Source: Reutealis trisperma
Taxonomy: Eukaryota; Streptophyta; Magnoliopsida; Malpighiales; Euphorbiaceae
DNA: 64,000 nt
NCBI GenBank assembly: GCA_947687605.1
Contig: CANTUT010000026.1
Span: forward strand, 64,501-128,500
Direction: 5' to 3'
The notes under the pieces are model-generated. The model was not told the DNA's origin, did no database searches, and saw only the letters and a program-made list of their open reading frames with translations. The position numbers and the translations under genes were made by a program. Shown here piece after piece: positions 45,538 to 57,409 of this stretch. The stretch's first letter is position 1, and each line of letters starts with the position of its first letter.

Positions 45538-46771
45538 ATGATGCATTTATGGGCTAAAAAACTTAAACAAGTGGAGCGTATTAATTTAGGAAGGTTTGAA
45601 ATTAGTGCGATAACAACCTTAGATGGTGTGAGGATTTGGGATTTTCTGGGAGCTTGCATGAAATTGTCGGATCCTGATGTTCATATGTTCAGGTTTGGGG
45701 CAAGTATGAAGAAGATGTGTTCAACTTTTGAGGAATATAGTGTACTCATAGTATCTAATCCTAAGGTGAGTCTGGCTGCTCTGATTGAAAGGGTAGGTTA
45801 TTTCAACTCTTTCCAGAGGCTTTTGGGATTAGATATGGCAATTGCTAGCCCTATGGTTATGGGGAATTGGGTTGATATGACTGTTGTGATCACCAAATTC
45901 CATTATCCTTAGGATTTTAAAGAAGGTGATAGTGGGCCTTATCTTTGTGTTTAACTTTAGGTTTTCTTTTCAAAGGTCCTATGGGTTGGGAGGACATAGA
46001 GTGACAAAGCTAGTGTCTCAGATAAAGGATGGTCGCTCTATTGCTGCCATTTTTTTAGCTGAAACCATTCTTAGCTTGGATGAAGCATACATAAGTAATG
46101 GGCTTTGGTCCGTGAGCCCAATTATTCTATAGGTACATTTTCTGAACTTTCCTTCTTTTCACTCTTATTCTTCTTCTCTTTGCTTATATTGTTGTCTTTC
46201 AAAATAGATATGGCTCAGAGATCACTTGAGAGTGGTCTCTCTTCCTAATAAAAAAAATTACTCCATCTCTTAGTATATATCCTATAAGATAGCAATAAAG
46301 TTCAACTATGAAAAAGAATGGGATCTCATGGCTGTATGAGTTAGGTCCGAAGGAGTTGTTATGGCTTTGCTGTTAGTATAAGATCAAAAGTTTCATGACT
46401 ATGAGTTTTGGTTATAAGATGGCATATCTGTTCGGGCTGCACAAGGTGACCTTTTACCAAGGAACTAGAGTAATGAGACAAATGGGTCATGCATAAAGGG
46501 TGCCCCCTAATAGTGTCTTTTCCAGTATACTCTTATCACTTCTATTATGGCCAGGGCAGTTATGAATGGCTGGCTTTAAGGTTTTCACATTGTTCTTCCT
46601 TATCATCGCTTTGATAAGCTGAAGGAGTATAATTTATGGTGAATGGATATGTTTTGGCCAGTAGAAAAAGATAGGAGAGTAGCCTTACTATATGAGATTA
46701 AGGATGAAAGTAGTGCAAAGGAGACTACTTCTAAAGAGGATGATCCAAAAGGGAAGAAGAAGATGGTTTAG
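45538..46771 (+). pseudogene. DUF7745-like retroelement-associated ORF, broken
   Basis: The start chosen is the first ATG after the T-rich leader (MMHLWAKKLKQVERINLG); the longer upstream reading from 45421 is leader. The open part runs to 45912 with VRIWDFLGACMKLSDPDVHM, FRFGASMKKMCSTFEEYSVL and a VGYFNSFQRLLGLDMA segment. A second piece (45960-46132) has LVSQIKDGRSIAAIFLAETI. A possible next exon starts WLRDHL near 46215, and an acidic/Lys tail ends near 46771. The sequence resembles, from memory, the DUF7745 proteins that accompany plant gypsy elements. Function unknown. It may have introns, and stops abound after 45912. Confidence 0.45.
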
Positions 46772-47074
46772 ATTTTAAGATATCAGAGCTTTAGATGTAG
46801 CCATGAAGTTTATTTTCTCTTTTTGATCATGTGTTTCATCGTTTAAATGAAATTTGAGTAATACATCATTTATTTGCTCTAACTTTTGTATAAGCCACCC
46901 TTTTCAGGTTTTCAACTTAGCAAGCATTTTTTTTTTATGCAAATAGAGAACCAAATGATAAAGACACAAAATGGTAATTTTATTAAAATTTGGACTATAC
47001 CCATTATGGTCTACCTATGTATCTCCTTACACACTTTCAATTTTGACCAATTAACAAATATTTTAGAGAATTAG
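46772..47074. other. Spacer, no gene seen
   Basis: AT-rich sequence between the DUF7745-like ORF and the 3' end of the minus-strand Tat copy. It may include the 3' UTR of the ORF. Nothing else is recognised. Confidence 0.4.
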
Positions 47075-47176
47075 GTCCATGTAGTTCTAATTTTCATAAT
47101 GCATGAAAAGAAATTACAAAGAAAAACTAACATTCATACAAGATAATACTTCAGTTGATCCAAGTTGCATGGACAA

Positions 47177-47371
47177 GAAAACTCTATACCATCTAAATCC
47201 ATAAGGATAGCCCCTCCACCTAACAAGATCCTTTTAAATATGTAAGGTTCAGCCTAGTTTGGTCTAAAGTCAGATTGACTTGAAAACTCTATACCATCTA
47301 GATCCATAAGGATAGCCCCTCCACCTGACAATATCCTTTTAAGTATATAAGGCTCGGCCAAGTTTGGTCTA
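47177..47371 (-). repeat. Tandem duplication of 105 bp in the integrase 3' end
   Basis: GAAAACTCTATACCATCTA starts at 47177 and at 47282, and about 90 bases match with few differences. The plus copy has the section once. Likely replication slippage after the family separated. Confidence 0.85.
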
Positions 47372-48560
47372 AATTTTCCCTTGGGATCATGCACTAGAGC
47401 TCTGATTTCTTTCAAAACTAAATCCCTTTCTTTTAAGCCTCTGTCTTTAACTCTTTTATTGAAGTGCCTTGATATCTTCTATTGACATCCTTGAATATGA
47501 TATAAGGCATCATCCTTTTTTCATCAATGGCGTTGAGTTGATCACGATAATCCTTTAACCATTATGCTTCTTCTAACTGACTTTCTCGCATAATTCTGGC
47601 TGAAATGATTTTAACCTTAATTGGCAAAATAACTTCTATACCATATAATAGTGCATAAGGAGTGGTGCCTGTTGGGGTGTAGATAGAGGTTCAATATCCC
47701 TATAATGCAAATGGTAGCTATTGATGCCAAGTTTTATGATTGTCAGTCATCTTTTGTAAAAGGGTTTTGAGTGTTTTGTTAGCTGCTTCAATTGAACCAT
47801 TGGTTTGAGAAAGGTAGGGAGAGGACCAATGGTGCTGAATCTTCTCTTTTTTTTTTTTAATAAGTGGACCACCTCTTTTGAAAAATAAGACCTATTATTT
47901 GTAATAATCTTGAAAGGAACCCTAAATAGATAAAGGATGTTAGTTCAGATAAAATGGGCCACTCTTTTGGAATCAAATACTTGATATGGAGCAGCTTTAA
48001 CCCATTTGGAGAAATGGTCAATTTCCATAAGTATGTATTCATGTCTGACAGAAGATTTAGGGTTTATCTTTCTTATAACATGAATACCCTAAGTTGCCAA
48101 AGGCCAGGGAGTTGTAATTAGGTTGAGTGCAATAGGAGGTTTTTATTGAAGCTTGGCATAAATTTGACATTTACGGTATCTCTACACAAACTTAGCATAG
48201 TCTTCATTCAAAGTCAACGAAAAGTACCACAAATTCGTTATTTTCTATGCCAATGCAACTCCATTTATATGAGGGCTTTCATCTCCACTATTGACCCATT
48301 TTATGATCTCTTGAGCTTTATCCTTAGTTACACGTCTTAGGTGTATATTGTCCCATACCCTTTTGTATAAAACATCACTGTTTGGGATAAAGTTACTAGC
48401 CAACTATCTCAGAGTTCTTCTTTCTTATTTGGTTACCCCTTCAGGATACTCATTGTTCTAAAGGTAATAGAAAACATCCCAGAACTAAGGTTTTTGATCA
48501 ACCAACTGAATATTCATATACATTGTGTGATATTCAGGTTCCCTTTTCACCCCAATCACC
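47180..48560 (-). pseudogene. Tat integrase, minus copy
   Basis: Visible in pieces: HEYILMEIDHFSKWVKAAPY (first catalytic Asp kept), FKIITNNRSYFSKEVV (second Asp is Asn, as in the plus copy), LYGIEVILPIKVKIISARIM and RESQLEEA near 47600-47660, and a C-terminal part. That C-terminal part (47177-47371) is duplicated in tandem with a 105-bp period. Several stops and frameshifts. Confidence 0.75.
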
Positions 48561-48569
48561 ACAGGTCTG

Positions 48570-49074
48570 ATTATCTCTCCATCATTCATATCTAGTATTG
48601 ATGCATGTGTGGCTAAGGCATCTACAAACTAATTCTTAGCTCTAGGCAAATAATAAAATGAGAGCTCATGAAAATTCTCTACTAGATCTTCTAAGCATTT
48701 ATACTAAGGAACCAAATGCTCCTCTTTCATCTTCCATTTGCCAAGGGTTTGGACACAATCAGATTTGAATCCCCATAGACCTCCAAGTAGCCAATTCTCA
48801 AGTTCACAATAACCTATAATCTAACTATATAGGCTTCATATTTAGCTTCGTTATTTGTCATCTCCAAAGCTAACTTGACAGCCATAGGTAGGTTTTCTCC
48901 CCTAGGGGTAACTATAACAATCCCAACACCACAACCTTTGTTGTTTGCTGCACCATCAAAGAAAAGCTTCCAGACTTCAGGTTTAAGTTCCATGATGTCT
49001 TCGTTGGGGAATTCTAGGTCAGACCATTCATTATCTATAGGGGCTATAGCTAATTGATTAGTTATCACACTCAT
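48570..49074 (-). pseudogene. Archaeal-type RNase H, minus copy
   Basis: The open piece 48814-49074 reads EVWKLFFDGAANNKGCGVGI, IVTPRGENLPMAVKLALEM and TNNEAKYEAYIVRL. The FDG with the first catalytic Asp and the NNEA Glu are kept, unlike the plus copy, which has lost the former. It continues decayed to about 48570. Confidence 0.75.
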
Positions 49075-49580
49075 TTTTATAGCTTTCTTTTGTACATACT
49101 TCTACTAGAACAACCATCCATCTTGCCATTTTGCTATTAAGAACTAGTCTTTCCATGAGAAATTTCAACGGGTTCTTATCAGCAAGCACATGAATAGTAT
49201 CAGAGCTTAAGTAATGCTGAAGTTTGTGATAGACCCACGCTAAAGTAAGGCATAACTTTTCAATCTGGTTATGTTTGAGTTCATGGGTGAGCAATCATTT
49301 ACTTAGGTTGTAAATGGCATTTTCTTTATGAAAGTCAGGGGCATTTTAAGCAAGCATTGCCCCTATAGCCTCTTGAGTGACAGAAGATATAGGAGTAATG
49401 TCTTACCCGATCTTGGTGGTTACAAGATAGGAAGGTTCAACAGGTATTCTTTATTGCTTCAAAAGCTTTCTAACAATCTTCATTCCATTCTTTAAAGGCT
49501 CTTTCCTTTAGCAGCTTAAATATAGGCCCACATATATTTGACAACTAGGAGATGAATTAACCAATATATTAGAGCCTTCC
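49058..49580 (-). pseudogene. Gypsy-type RNase H, minus copy
   Basis: LTHELKHNQIEKLCLTLAWV and NPLKFLMERLVLNSKMARW in 49058-49294, with earlier decayed parts (KEPLKNGMK near 49495) up to about 49580. Matches 15387-15900 of the plus copy. Confidence 0.7.
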
Positions 49581-50330
49581 TAAAAAGCCTCTAATCTCCT
49601 TTTCTATCTTTAGAGGTGGCACCTTTAAAATTGCTTTTGATTTGGCTAGATCAAACTTAATCCCCTTTCTTTTACCATATGCCTAAGAAAAACTCTTAAT
49701 GAAGCACCAAAGAAGCATTTTGCTGGGTTTAGTTTTAGGTTGTATTGGCAGAGTCTAAGGAAGAATCACTTTAATGCTTCTAATTGCCCTTCAAATGTCT
49801 CAGATTTTATCATCATATCATCCATATAAACTTTAACATCTTTATGGATCATGTCATGGAAAATAGTGGGAACCATCCTCTGATAAACTACCCTATCATT
49901 CTTTAACCCATATGACATTACCCTATAGCAATATGTACTTCATTCAGTCATAAATGCAATTTTTTCCTTGTTTGGTGGATGCATTTGAATTTGGTTATAA
50001 CTCATAAATAGGTTAGTTAAAGAGACTACTTTACACGCTGCCATATGGTCAACCAACAAATCAATGTTTGACAACAGGAAATCATCTTTTGGACAAGCTT
50101 TGTTCAGGTCTTGGTAGTCAATACACATCCATACTTTACCATCTTTTTTTAGAACTGGAATAATATTGGCTAGCTATAATGGGTATGTGATTGGCTCTAT
50201 GAACCTATTATCTAATTGCTTAGTGATCTCTTCTTTGATTGGCAAAGACCATTCTATTTTTAGTCTTCATAATTTTTGTTTGATAGGCTTTACAAGTTTA
50301 TAAGTGGGGATCCTATGTACTGCTTCACTT
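49580..50330 (-). pseudogene. Tat reverse transcriptase, minus copy; YMDD kept, motif A Asp lost
   Basis: MCIDYQDLNKACPKDDFLLS, then VVSLTNLFMSYNQIQMHPP, where motif A has Asn in place of Asp. A stop follows FMTE, at the same place as the plus copy (FVTE then TAG). KVYMDDMMIKS carries the catalytic box YMDD at 49817-49828. LRLCQYNLKLNPAKCFFGAS follows in the thumb. Defective, but by a different route from the plus copy. Confidence 0.8.
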
Positions 50331-51206
50331 GAATCTATGCTAGCCATATCCTTAGGGGCCCATGCAAAGCAGTAAGTAAACTCTTAGATCAACATGATAC
50401 CATCCTTGTAATAACATGCAGATGCAATGAATGTAGTTTTGGGACTTTCATTTGTGCCCACATTGATTGGTTCTTTGCTTGCATCATTTTTTATTTCATT
50501 TATCTCTTTTTCTAATGTATTATTCAAATTGGATTCAAGAGATGATGTATCAAAAGAGATAGGAGACATAGGATCATAAGAGAAAAATTCAAATTTCTAA
50601 TTGCGAATAAATGGACCATCATACATGGTTATATCAAAATTAAAAAAATGGCTAAGATGATTATTTACAAAGTCAAAGGAAGAAAAAGATTCAAGAACAT
50701 CTTATTCACACTCTGAGTTAGACTGCAACTCTGACTGGCCATCTTTTCCTTCATAGTACTAATTGTCAAGTTGGTTATGGACAGGTTAGATCAAATGGGT
50801 TAGATCTATCTCTTTTTGACCTCAAATCATGAAGACCTGCTCAAAGAGAGTGGCCTCCATATTATCCTCCCAATCTTGCTCCAACATGAAAACTGGCTCA
50901 TACTCTTCCATGCTCAACTTGACATTAAAGAATATTTCAAAATCCAGTATTAATTTATTAGTAATAGTATAAACCTATGGTTCATGAAAACCACAATATG
51001 GAAAGTCTTCACCTTCTTTCATAAAGTAACTATTTAGGGTCTTGAAATAAGGGCACATTAGCCAATCATAGGGCTTACCTCTCTTTAAGGCTGCTGCCCT
51101 CTCTTTGAATCTTTTTTCCATTTTAGCTAGATCCTTATCAGTGGGCTTATAACCAAGCCCAAAAAGTGGAGTAGATACAGGGTTACTATTTAAAGCTTTT
51201 CATTCC
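50331..51206 (-). pseudogene. Linker between protease and RT, minus copy
   Basis: Decayed polyprotein linker. One open piece, 50384-50569, is Ser/Asn/Glu-rich (SFDTSSLESNLNNTLEKEIN). No domain is recognised. Matches 13613-14633 in position. Confidence 0.45.
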
Positions 51207-51767
51207 CTATTGGCCCTTGCCTAAACTCAATCCAAGAAAATAATTCATATTATTGATCATGTTAGCCATAACAATATTACCATAAGGATCAAAATCAAGA
51301 GAAGTGAATTCTTTACCTCTATCTACTTTAATGAACTGTACTATATAAAAAAAGAATCCAATTAATGATGAGGAGGATTGTTCAGGTTGAATTTCAAATA
51401 TGGGTATAGGGTTTGGGGTTTCACTTCTCCCATGTCTATCCCTTTTGATTGTCATAATGAAAGTTCCATAAGGAAACTTGAGTTTTTGATGCAAGGGTGA
51501 AGGAATGGCTTTAGCTTGATGAATCCAAGGCCTTTCAAGAAGGAGGTTAAAGCATGCTAGCACATCAATGACTTGGAAATAAATAGGAGTAGTAATAGGA
51601 CCAATAATAACATCTAGGGTCACAACTCTTAATAATTCCCTTTTGGTATTATCATAAGCCCTTACAATTTGATTAAAAGGTATGAAATCAGAGGCTTCTA
51701 ATCCCAAATAACTAGCCACTTTAAAGGGGCATACATTTAGTGTTGAGCCATTATCAACTAATACCAT
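51207..51767 (-). pseudogene. Tat aspartic protease, minus copy
   Basis: A 186-codon open piece: MVLVDNGSTLNVCPFKVASY, IPFNQIVRAYDNTKRELLRV, FNLLLERPWIHQAKAIPSPL and HQKLKFPYGTF. The active site D-N-G is the same as in the plus copy. LLGRPWIH has become LLERPWIH. It is the longest intact piece of this copy. Confidence 0.8.
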
Positions 51768-51899
51768 CGGGCAGTCTTTCCATGGGTCAAGACTGTTATA
51801 TACAAGGCATGGTTATGGCTCAGTTCTCCTTTAGGAAGGTCATCATTAGTGAAGGATATGGCAGTAGCTTTGGTGGTCTTAGTGAGTGAGGGTGCTAAA

Positions 51900-53330
51900 G
51901 TTTGAGGGGTGATATCTATTGAGCATTAGTTCAGTGCCTTGCAAAGAGCTTGGCCGTGAGGTAAGATTATTGAATCAGGGTCCAAATGAATATGTTGGCT
52001 TTGGTCTTTTTAATTGTTTGAGAATGGGGTTTTCATTAGGTTAAAGACTCCTTTTCATCTTTTCGATAAGAGATGGGATAGGCTATATGGGTGGTTGATT
52101 ATCTTGAGGAATAGGTATTTGGTAAATTTTGCCACTTCTGATTATGGCATCACTTTCTGCAACCAAGTTGCTTAGGTTAAGCATAAATAGAAATCAGAAA
52201 CTAATCGAATTAATGAGATAGGTTCAACTTCATAGTCATGGTTAGTGATGGAGTTGATTTGGTGATTTGGTAATGGATTAATGGAGATGTTGGGCTTGGT
52301 TTTTGGTGGAAATGATATCACCACTATCAATTAGGTCTTGGATTCTATGTTTTAGAGCCTTGCATGCATCCATTTTATGCCTGACTCCTTGGTGATCTCA
52401 CAATATTAATTGGGGTTATAGTTTTTAGGCAATGGAGTTGCATGTGGTTTAGGTTCTAGAGGTTTCACCATCTTGGTCTCTAATGCCTTCTTGTAGACTA
52501 TAACCAATGGGACCCTAAGGTCAGTGAAGCTTCTCCTTTCTTGTCTTAAAGGTTGGTGATGAGAAATGGCTGACACCTCCCCCCTTTCTAATTCATTAAA
52601 GAGGTAACATTGGACTAGTAAGGGATGTTCTTCTTGTATCTAGATGTGGAGGGCTCTTCTTTGATATGGAAACTTTAGATTTGTCTTCTATTTTTGATAT
52701 AGTAGAAATAAAGGCCTTAAAATCTAGAAGGTACTGGGTCTGGAGGTGGTTCTGGTAAATCGAAAGAAGGTTTTTGACAATGATGTCGATCTATTCTTGC
52801 TTGGTAGGTTGGTTCACCATTTGAATAGCCTTAGTCCTCCACCTTATAAAAAATGTAGAGGACTCTTTAGGAAGCTACTTAGCAGTCTCTAAATCCCTCC
52901 TAGTAACATCCACCTTAATGTTATAGTGTTATTGTTTGACAAAGGCATTGTAAATGTCATCTCAAGTCCTTTTCTAATTTGGATCAAGGTCAAGCAGCCA
53001 TTTCATTGCAGTTTTAGTTAAAGATAGTTAGAACAATTAAGCAAGGAGCTTGTCATCTAGTCCAAAAGGCCTCATTACCCCCATATATATCTTTAGGTGA
53101 GTTTTGGGGAAGGTTGTTCCATTGAATTTATCAAGGTTTGGCATCTTAAACTTAGATGGAATCTGGCATTAGGGAAGAGGGTTAGGTCATTAACATCAGC
53201 CTAGTCATCATGCCTCTTCAAGTTCTTAATAGTTCTTTCTATGGTTTCAAATGTCTCTATAAAGGCCTTAAAATTGGGATGGGAAAAAGTTCCTTCCCTT
53301 TAAAAGGATTCTCGGGAGAGGAAGTAGCAA
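51900..53330 (-). pseudogene. Tat gag, minus copy
   Basis: No long ORF, but minus-strand translation in pieces gives MKWLLDLDPN, DDIYNAFVKQ and VDVTRRDLETAK near 52900-53000. RHKMDACKALKHRIQDLIDS lies near 52330-52400, and AIIRSGKIYQIP near 52110-52140. Each matches the plus copy. Heavily mutated. Confidence 0.7.
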
Positions 53331-54464
53331 AGTGGGTGATGGTGTTTATGGTCTGTATGGGTTGCGCTACTTCTATATAATGTATGAGAAAAATTTAAGG
53401 ATGAATTTTTAATAAAGGGGAAGAATGTAATACCCCAACTTCATAATAATAAATATACTAAGTTTATATGACATATGGGAATTAAATACTTTGTTAAGTG
53501 CTAAAGGACATGATTAGTGTTAGTGTGAAAGCGAGATGATCTGAAAGTACATATAAATATCTCAACAAAAATCAATAAGTTCTTTCAAAAATTCAAGGAT
53601 GAATTTTTCTTAAAAGATGATATAATGTAATACCCAAGACTCCATAAATCTACAAGAGCTAGTAATGATACCACATATGAAAAAATTTAATAAGTAATGT
53701 GATAATGAAATTAAAATGAACCGAGAGAACCTTTATGATGCTACTTAAATTGTTTGCCTGGTTTACCACTTTAAAATGCCTATATGTGTTCTAGTAAATT
53801 AAATAGTGCTAATAAGAAAATGTATAGTGCATGTAATGGTATTAAAAAATAGAAATTAGAATTCCAATGGGAAAGAAAAGAAAGAAAGTTACAAGAAAAT
53901 ACTAATTAAGAAAATGTGCATATAAAGATTTGTTAATGGGCTTTTAGACCTCAAAGCCCGAGTCCATGTATGGTTAGCCTATTAAGGCCCAATTTAGAGT
54001 GAAACTAGACTTAACCAAGGGTTAAAAATAGTTACCTAAGTTAAACTATGGTAGATGGGATGAATGGTCAAAGTTTTTTGCTAAATAGCCCTCATTTTTT
54101 TTTTTACTAAGTTAAATTACTTATTCAAATTGAATTCTACTTTTTCTACACCAAATTGCCAATTCAATTTTACTTATTACACTCCATTATCACCATCCAT
54201 TTAGATGTAATCCTAGATATTTAATATGATTAAATCATAGCCATCAAATTTGTCTTGGATGCCACCATTTTTTTACTAAGTCATTTCCTTAGTCAAATTA
54301 AAGTCTTCATTTTTCTACATCAAGTCTAAATTCATTTTCACTCTTTTCACTCCATCATCATAAATGCTATGTATTTGAATGAGATCCTAACCATCCAATG
54401 TTATTAAATCATGGCTATCCATCTAGATTGAATCATAGACATTAGATTGATGAGATTGAATCAC

Positions 54465-54468
<4 letters not shown>

Positions 54469-54534
<66 letters not shown>
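54469..54534. repeat. (AT)n microsatellite
   Basis: About 66 bases of uninterrupted AT repeat inside the family B LTR. Confidence 0.95.
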
Positions 54535-54539
<5 letters not shown>

Positions 54540-55337
54540 TTTATGTTCATTCTCACCATTTTTGCAAACATTAACACAAAACACAAGTCTTATGGACAAA
54601 ATACTCTCCCAAAATTCATTTATTTTTAAAATTTAAGAAGGAAATATTCTAAAATTTATTTGATGATATCTAAGGTTATTTGGAGTGTAGAAAAGTGGTT
54701 TGGCAGTGTTAAATTAAATTATGGAGGCTTTATGCAAAACTTGAAATTTTTAAGTCATAAACCAAGTTAAAAGGGAAGTTCAATTATTTTTAATGTTTGA
54801 TTGATGTTATAGCTTTTCTAATATGTTAATTTCATATTTCAAAGATCAATTTGAAGATTGAATAAGAAATTATAGATTTTCCCCAAATTACTTTAATATG
54901 GCAAAGTTAGTGTTTCAAGAACTAAAGTGACATAATTTCAGTTACTTGATGAGAAATGAATGTTTAGGTGTTAATTTGATGAATCTATGCTCAATTTGGA
55001 GTTTGAGTAAGGAGTTGATGGTTTTTCCTAAATTTTAGGGTTCATGAGAAAATTTTGGGATTTTGAAATCTAAACTTGAAATTATGCAATTGATTGATAA
55101 ATTGAGTTTAGAAATAGTATATCCTAATGTTTATGAGATCAATTTTGAAATTTGATTGATAAAAGTAATTTTTCTAAACTTAATGAATTATATCCAGTTA
55201 GGAACATAGATATTTAAAGATAAGATTAAGTTCATTAAAGATTGGAAATTGTTAAACTTGGTTGTAATTGAATAATATGAAAATAAGGTGTGGAATGATA
55301 AAAATATAATAACTATGGGATTGAAAAATTAAAAAAA

Positions 55338-55364
55338 GAAGAAGAAGAAGAAGAAGAAGAAGAA
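55338..55364 (+). repeat. (GAA)n microsatellite
   Basis: About nine GAA units inside the family B LTR. Confidence 0.9.
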
Positions 55365-57088
55365 TATAGAATAGGAAATTTACATATTATTTTGATCTTT
55401 TAGAGAAAGAATTTGGAGAAGTACAAAACATGAAAATTATAGATTTATCTGTCATGTATATACTATATAAATTGAATCAAAATCATATTAAAAATTGAAA
55501 ATTATTTGATTTAATCTTAATTACATAATATAAAGCTAAATTACAAAAATAGAAAAAGAAAGAAACTAAAATTCTTTAAAGACCCATTCGGCCCACCAAT
55601 GAAAATGGGTGATGAAAAAATTACAAATTATGCAATGTGTATGTACAAAATGTATATATGAAATTAAGAAAGATTTTTGAAAAGTAATTAAAATTTAGAG
55701 TAGTAAGAGGTTAATGGGAGTAAGATATATTCCAACTAAGTAAAGATATTAAATATTGATCAATGTGAATTTAAATGGTGTGACTATAGAATCTAATGAT
55801 AAAGGCAAGGATATTGTTCAAGGTATCGAGAAGCCTCACATTAATTTACATTAAAGGCTATTAGGAGCAAATGAGTTCAAGGTGAGTACTTAATTACGTA
55901 ATATGATTGGTGCCATAAATGAGCAACCATTGTTTGAATCATCTTCTATTGAACTGTATCACAATTCCATTTTAAGCATATGAATTGCCTTGTTGATTAT
56001 TGTGCCATTGAACATTATTGTCTTCCTTTATGGCATTTGACTATCATGAGGCAACTTTATATCAAGTTGATAATATGACCATTAATAAGAATCCATCTAT
56101 TCATTATTATTTGTTCCATTGAATTCTTTCATTGATTATATATGTGCTCTTCCCATTAACATTGAAATAAAGTAGAAATTCCCTTATGATGTGGGATAAT
56201 ATGTCAAACCTTATACACTTGGTATAAGCCTGTGGATGGGGCAAGAGTACCCAACTTCCATATATTCTTATATATAATGAAATTATGTACTCACTGAGCT
56301 CTGTTTCATACCTTTAATTTTTAAAATTTTTCAGGCCAAGTTATCAAGTTAGCAAGGAAATCTCAAGCTCTTCTCTTCCCATTGAGAATTACTCTGCTAC
56401 GTTTTGGTATTATGGAGTTTAACTATGTAATTTAATGATTTATGTTTTAGAGCTCCATGGTTATAGGGGATTTTAGTATCAATATGATATTGAATATTAT
56501 GTATTATGAATTTATCATATGTTATAATTATGTTTCATTATTTAAGCAAGTAGTACATGAACGATGATAAGATTAATGGAAATGTAAATAGAAGACATTG
56601 ACTAGAATCACCGAGATAGTAAATGAAAATGATATATGTATTAATAAATAAATTGGTAAATGATGCATAAGTATAATATTAATATTACTAATAAATGAAT
56701 AATGTGTACAAGTATGTAAAATGACAAGTAAATGGTAAATGATAGTATGATACAGTAACGCAGGTTTAAATCTTGGGATACATCATATTAATGTGAAGTT
56801 AAATGGGTTCTACGAGTTTAGGTGACTTACATCTTCCTATTCCCCAGGAACATTGCAACTCAAAATTATTAGGTTGTGACAAAAGTTCCCCCTTTTTAGA
56901 TATCCTATGTATAGAGTTAGGTCTCTTTCAAGTAAATCAACTATCTTTCACTTGATTCTATCTATGGTGTTATTCTAACTATACTTCTAATCCAAGGAAT
57001 CTTTCTTCACTCGACCCTGACTATGATAACAATCTTTCATACTAACCTAACCATGATAATCAACTTCCATCTTATTGATTAAATTTTA

Positions 57089-57355
57089 CCTCTCGAGCCA
57101 ATTCGCCATAGGTCGAGGCTCTCCTCTTATCAAAAATCTTTTCAAAGTCTCTTAAGCTGACTCACTATAAGTCAAGGCTCTCCTCTTATCAAAAATTTTT
57201 TCAAAGTCTCTTGAGTTGACTCTCTATAGGTCAAGGCTTCCCTCTTATCAAAAACCTTATCAAAATCTCTCAAGTAGACTCGCCATAAGTTAAGACTCTT
57301 TATTTATCAAAATTTTTTCATAGTCTGTCGAGCTAACTCACCATAGGTCAAGGCT
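57089..57355 (+). repeat. Tandem array, about 59-bp unit, about 5 copies
   Basis: The phrase TCTCGAGCCAATTCGCC, or a variant, recurs with starts near 57091, 57148, 57207, 57266 and 57324, each followed by ATAGGTCGAGGCTCTCCTC and TTATCAAAAAT variants. Copies differ by several substitutions. Confidence 0.85.
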
Positions 57356-57409
57356 CTATCTTCCATCCTAATCATTCCAGTCTTCCAAAGATACTAGAGA
57401 CATCTTCCT

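Larger units (their letters stand above)
47075..53380 (-). mobile_element. Tat/Ogre-lineage internal region, minus copy
   Basis: The reverse complement aligns with the plus copy from the 3' UTR (47075-47180 matching about 17775) back to gag (about 53330 matching about 11640). Domain order on the minus strand is gag, protease, linker, RT, RNase H, archaeal-type RNase H, integrase. Neither LTR is attached: the left side meets unrelated sequence and the right side meets a chromovirus LTR. All domains have stops. Comparing this copy with the plus copy separates inherited from acquired defects. Confidence 0.85.
53381..56881 (+). repeat. Chromovirus family B LTR with duplicated start
   Basis: The first start, TGTAATACCCCAACTTC, is at 53426 after a polypurine tract (AAAGGGGAAGAA). 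A second start, TGTAATACCCAAGACTCC, lies exactly 200 bases later at 53626, after another CAAGGATGAATTTTT section. The end is GGTTGTGACA at 56881. About 3.3-3.5 kb. The terminal sequences and the GGATGAATTTTT-purine tract preceding them fit a plant chromovirus 3' LTR, but the body does not align with family A. It holds TA and GAA microsatellites. No coding region is seen in it. Confidence 0.65.

Noticed and set aside
57089..57355. CRISPR-like array
   Set aside because: Units are contiguous and diverged with no unique spacers, in a plant retrotransposon 3' UTR.
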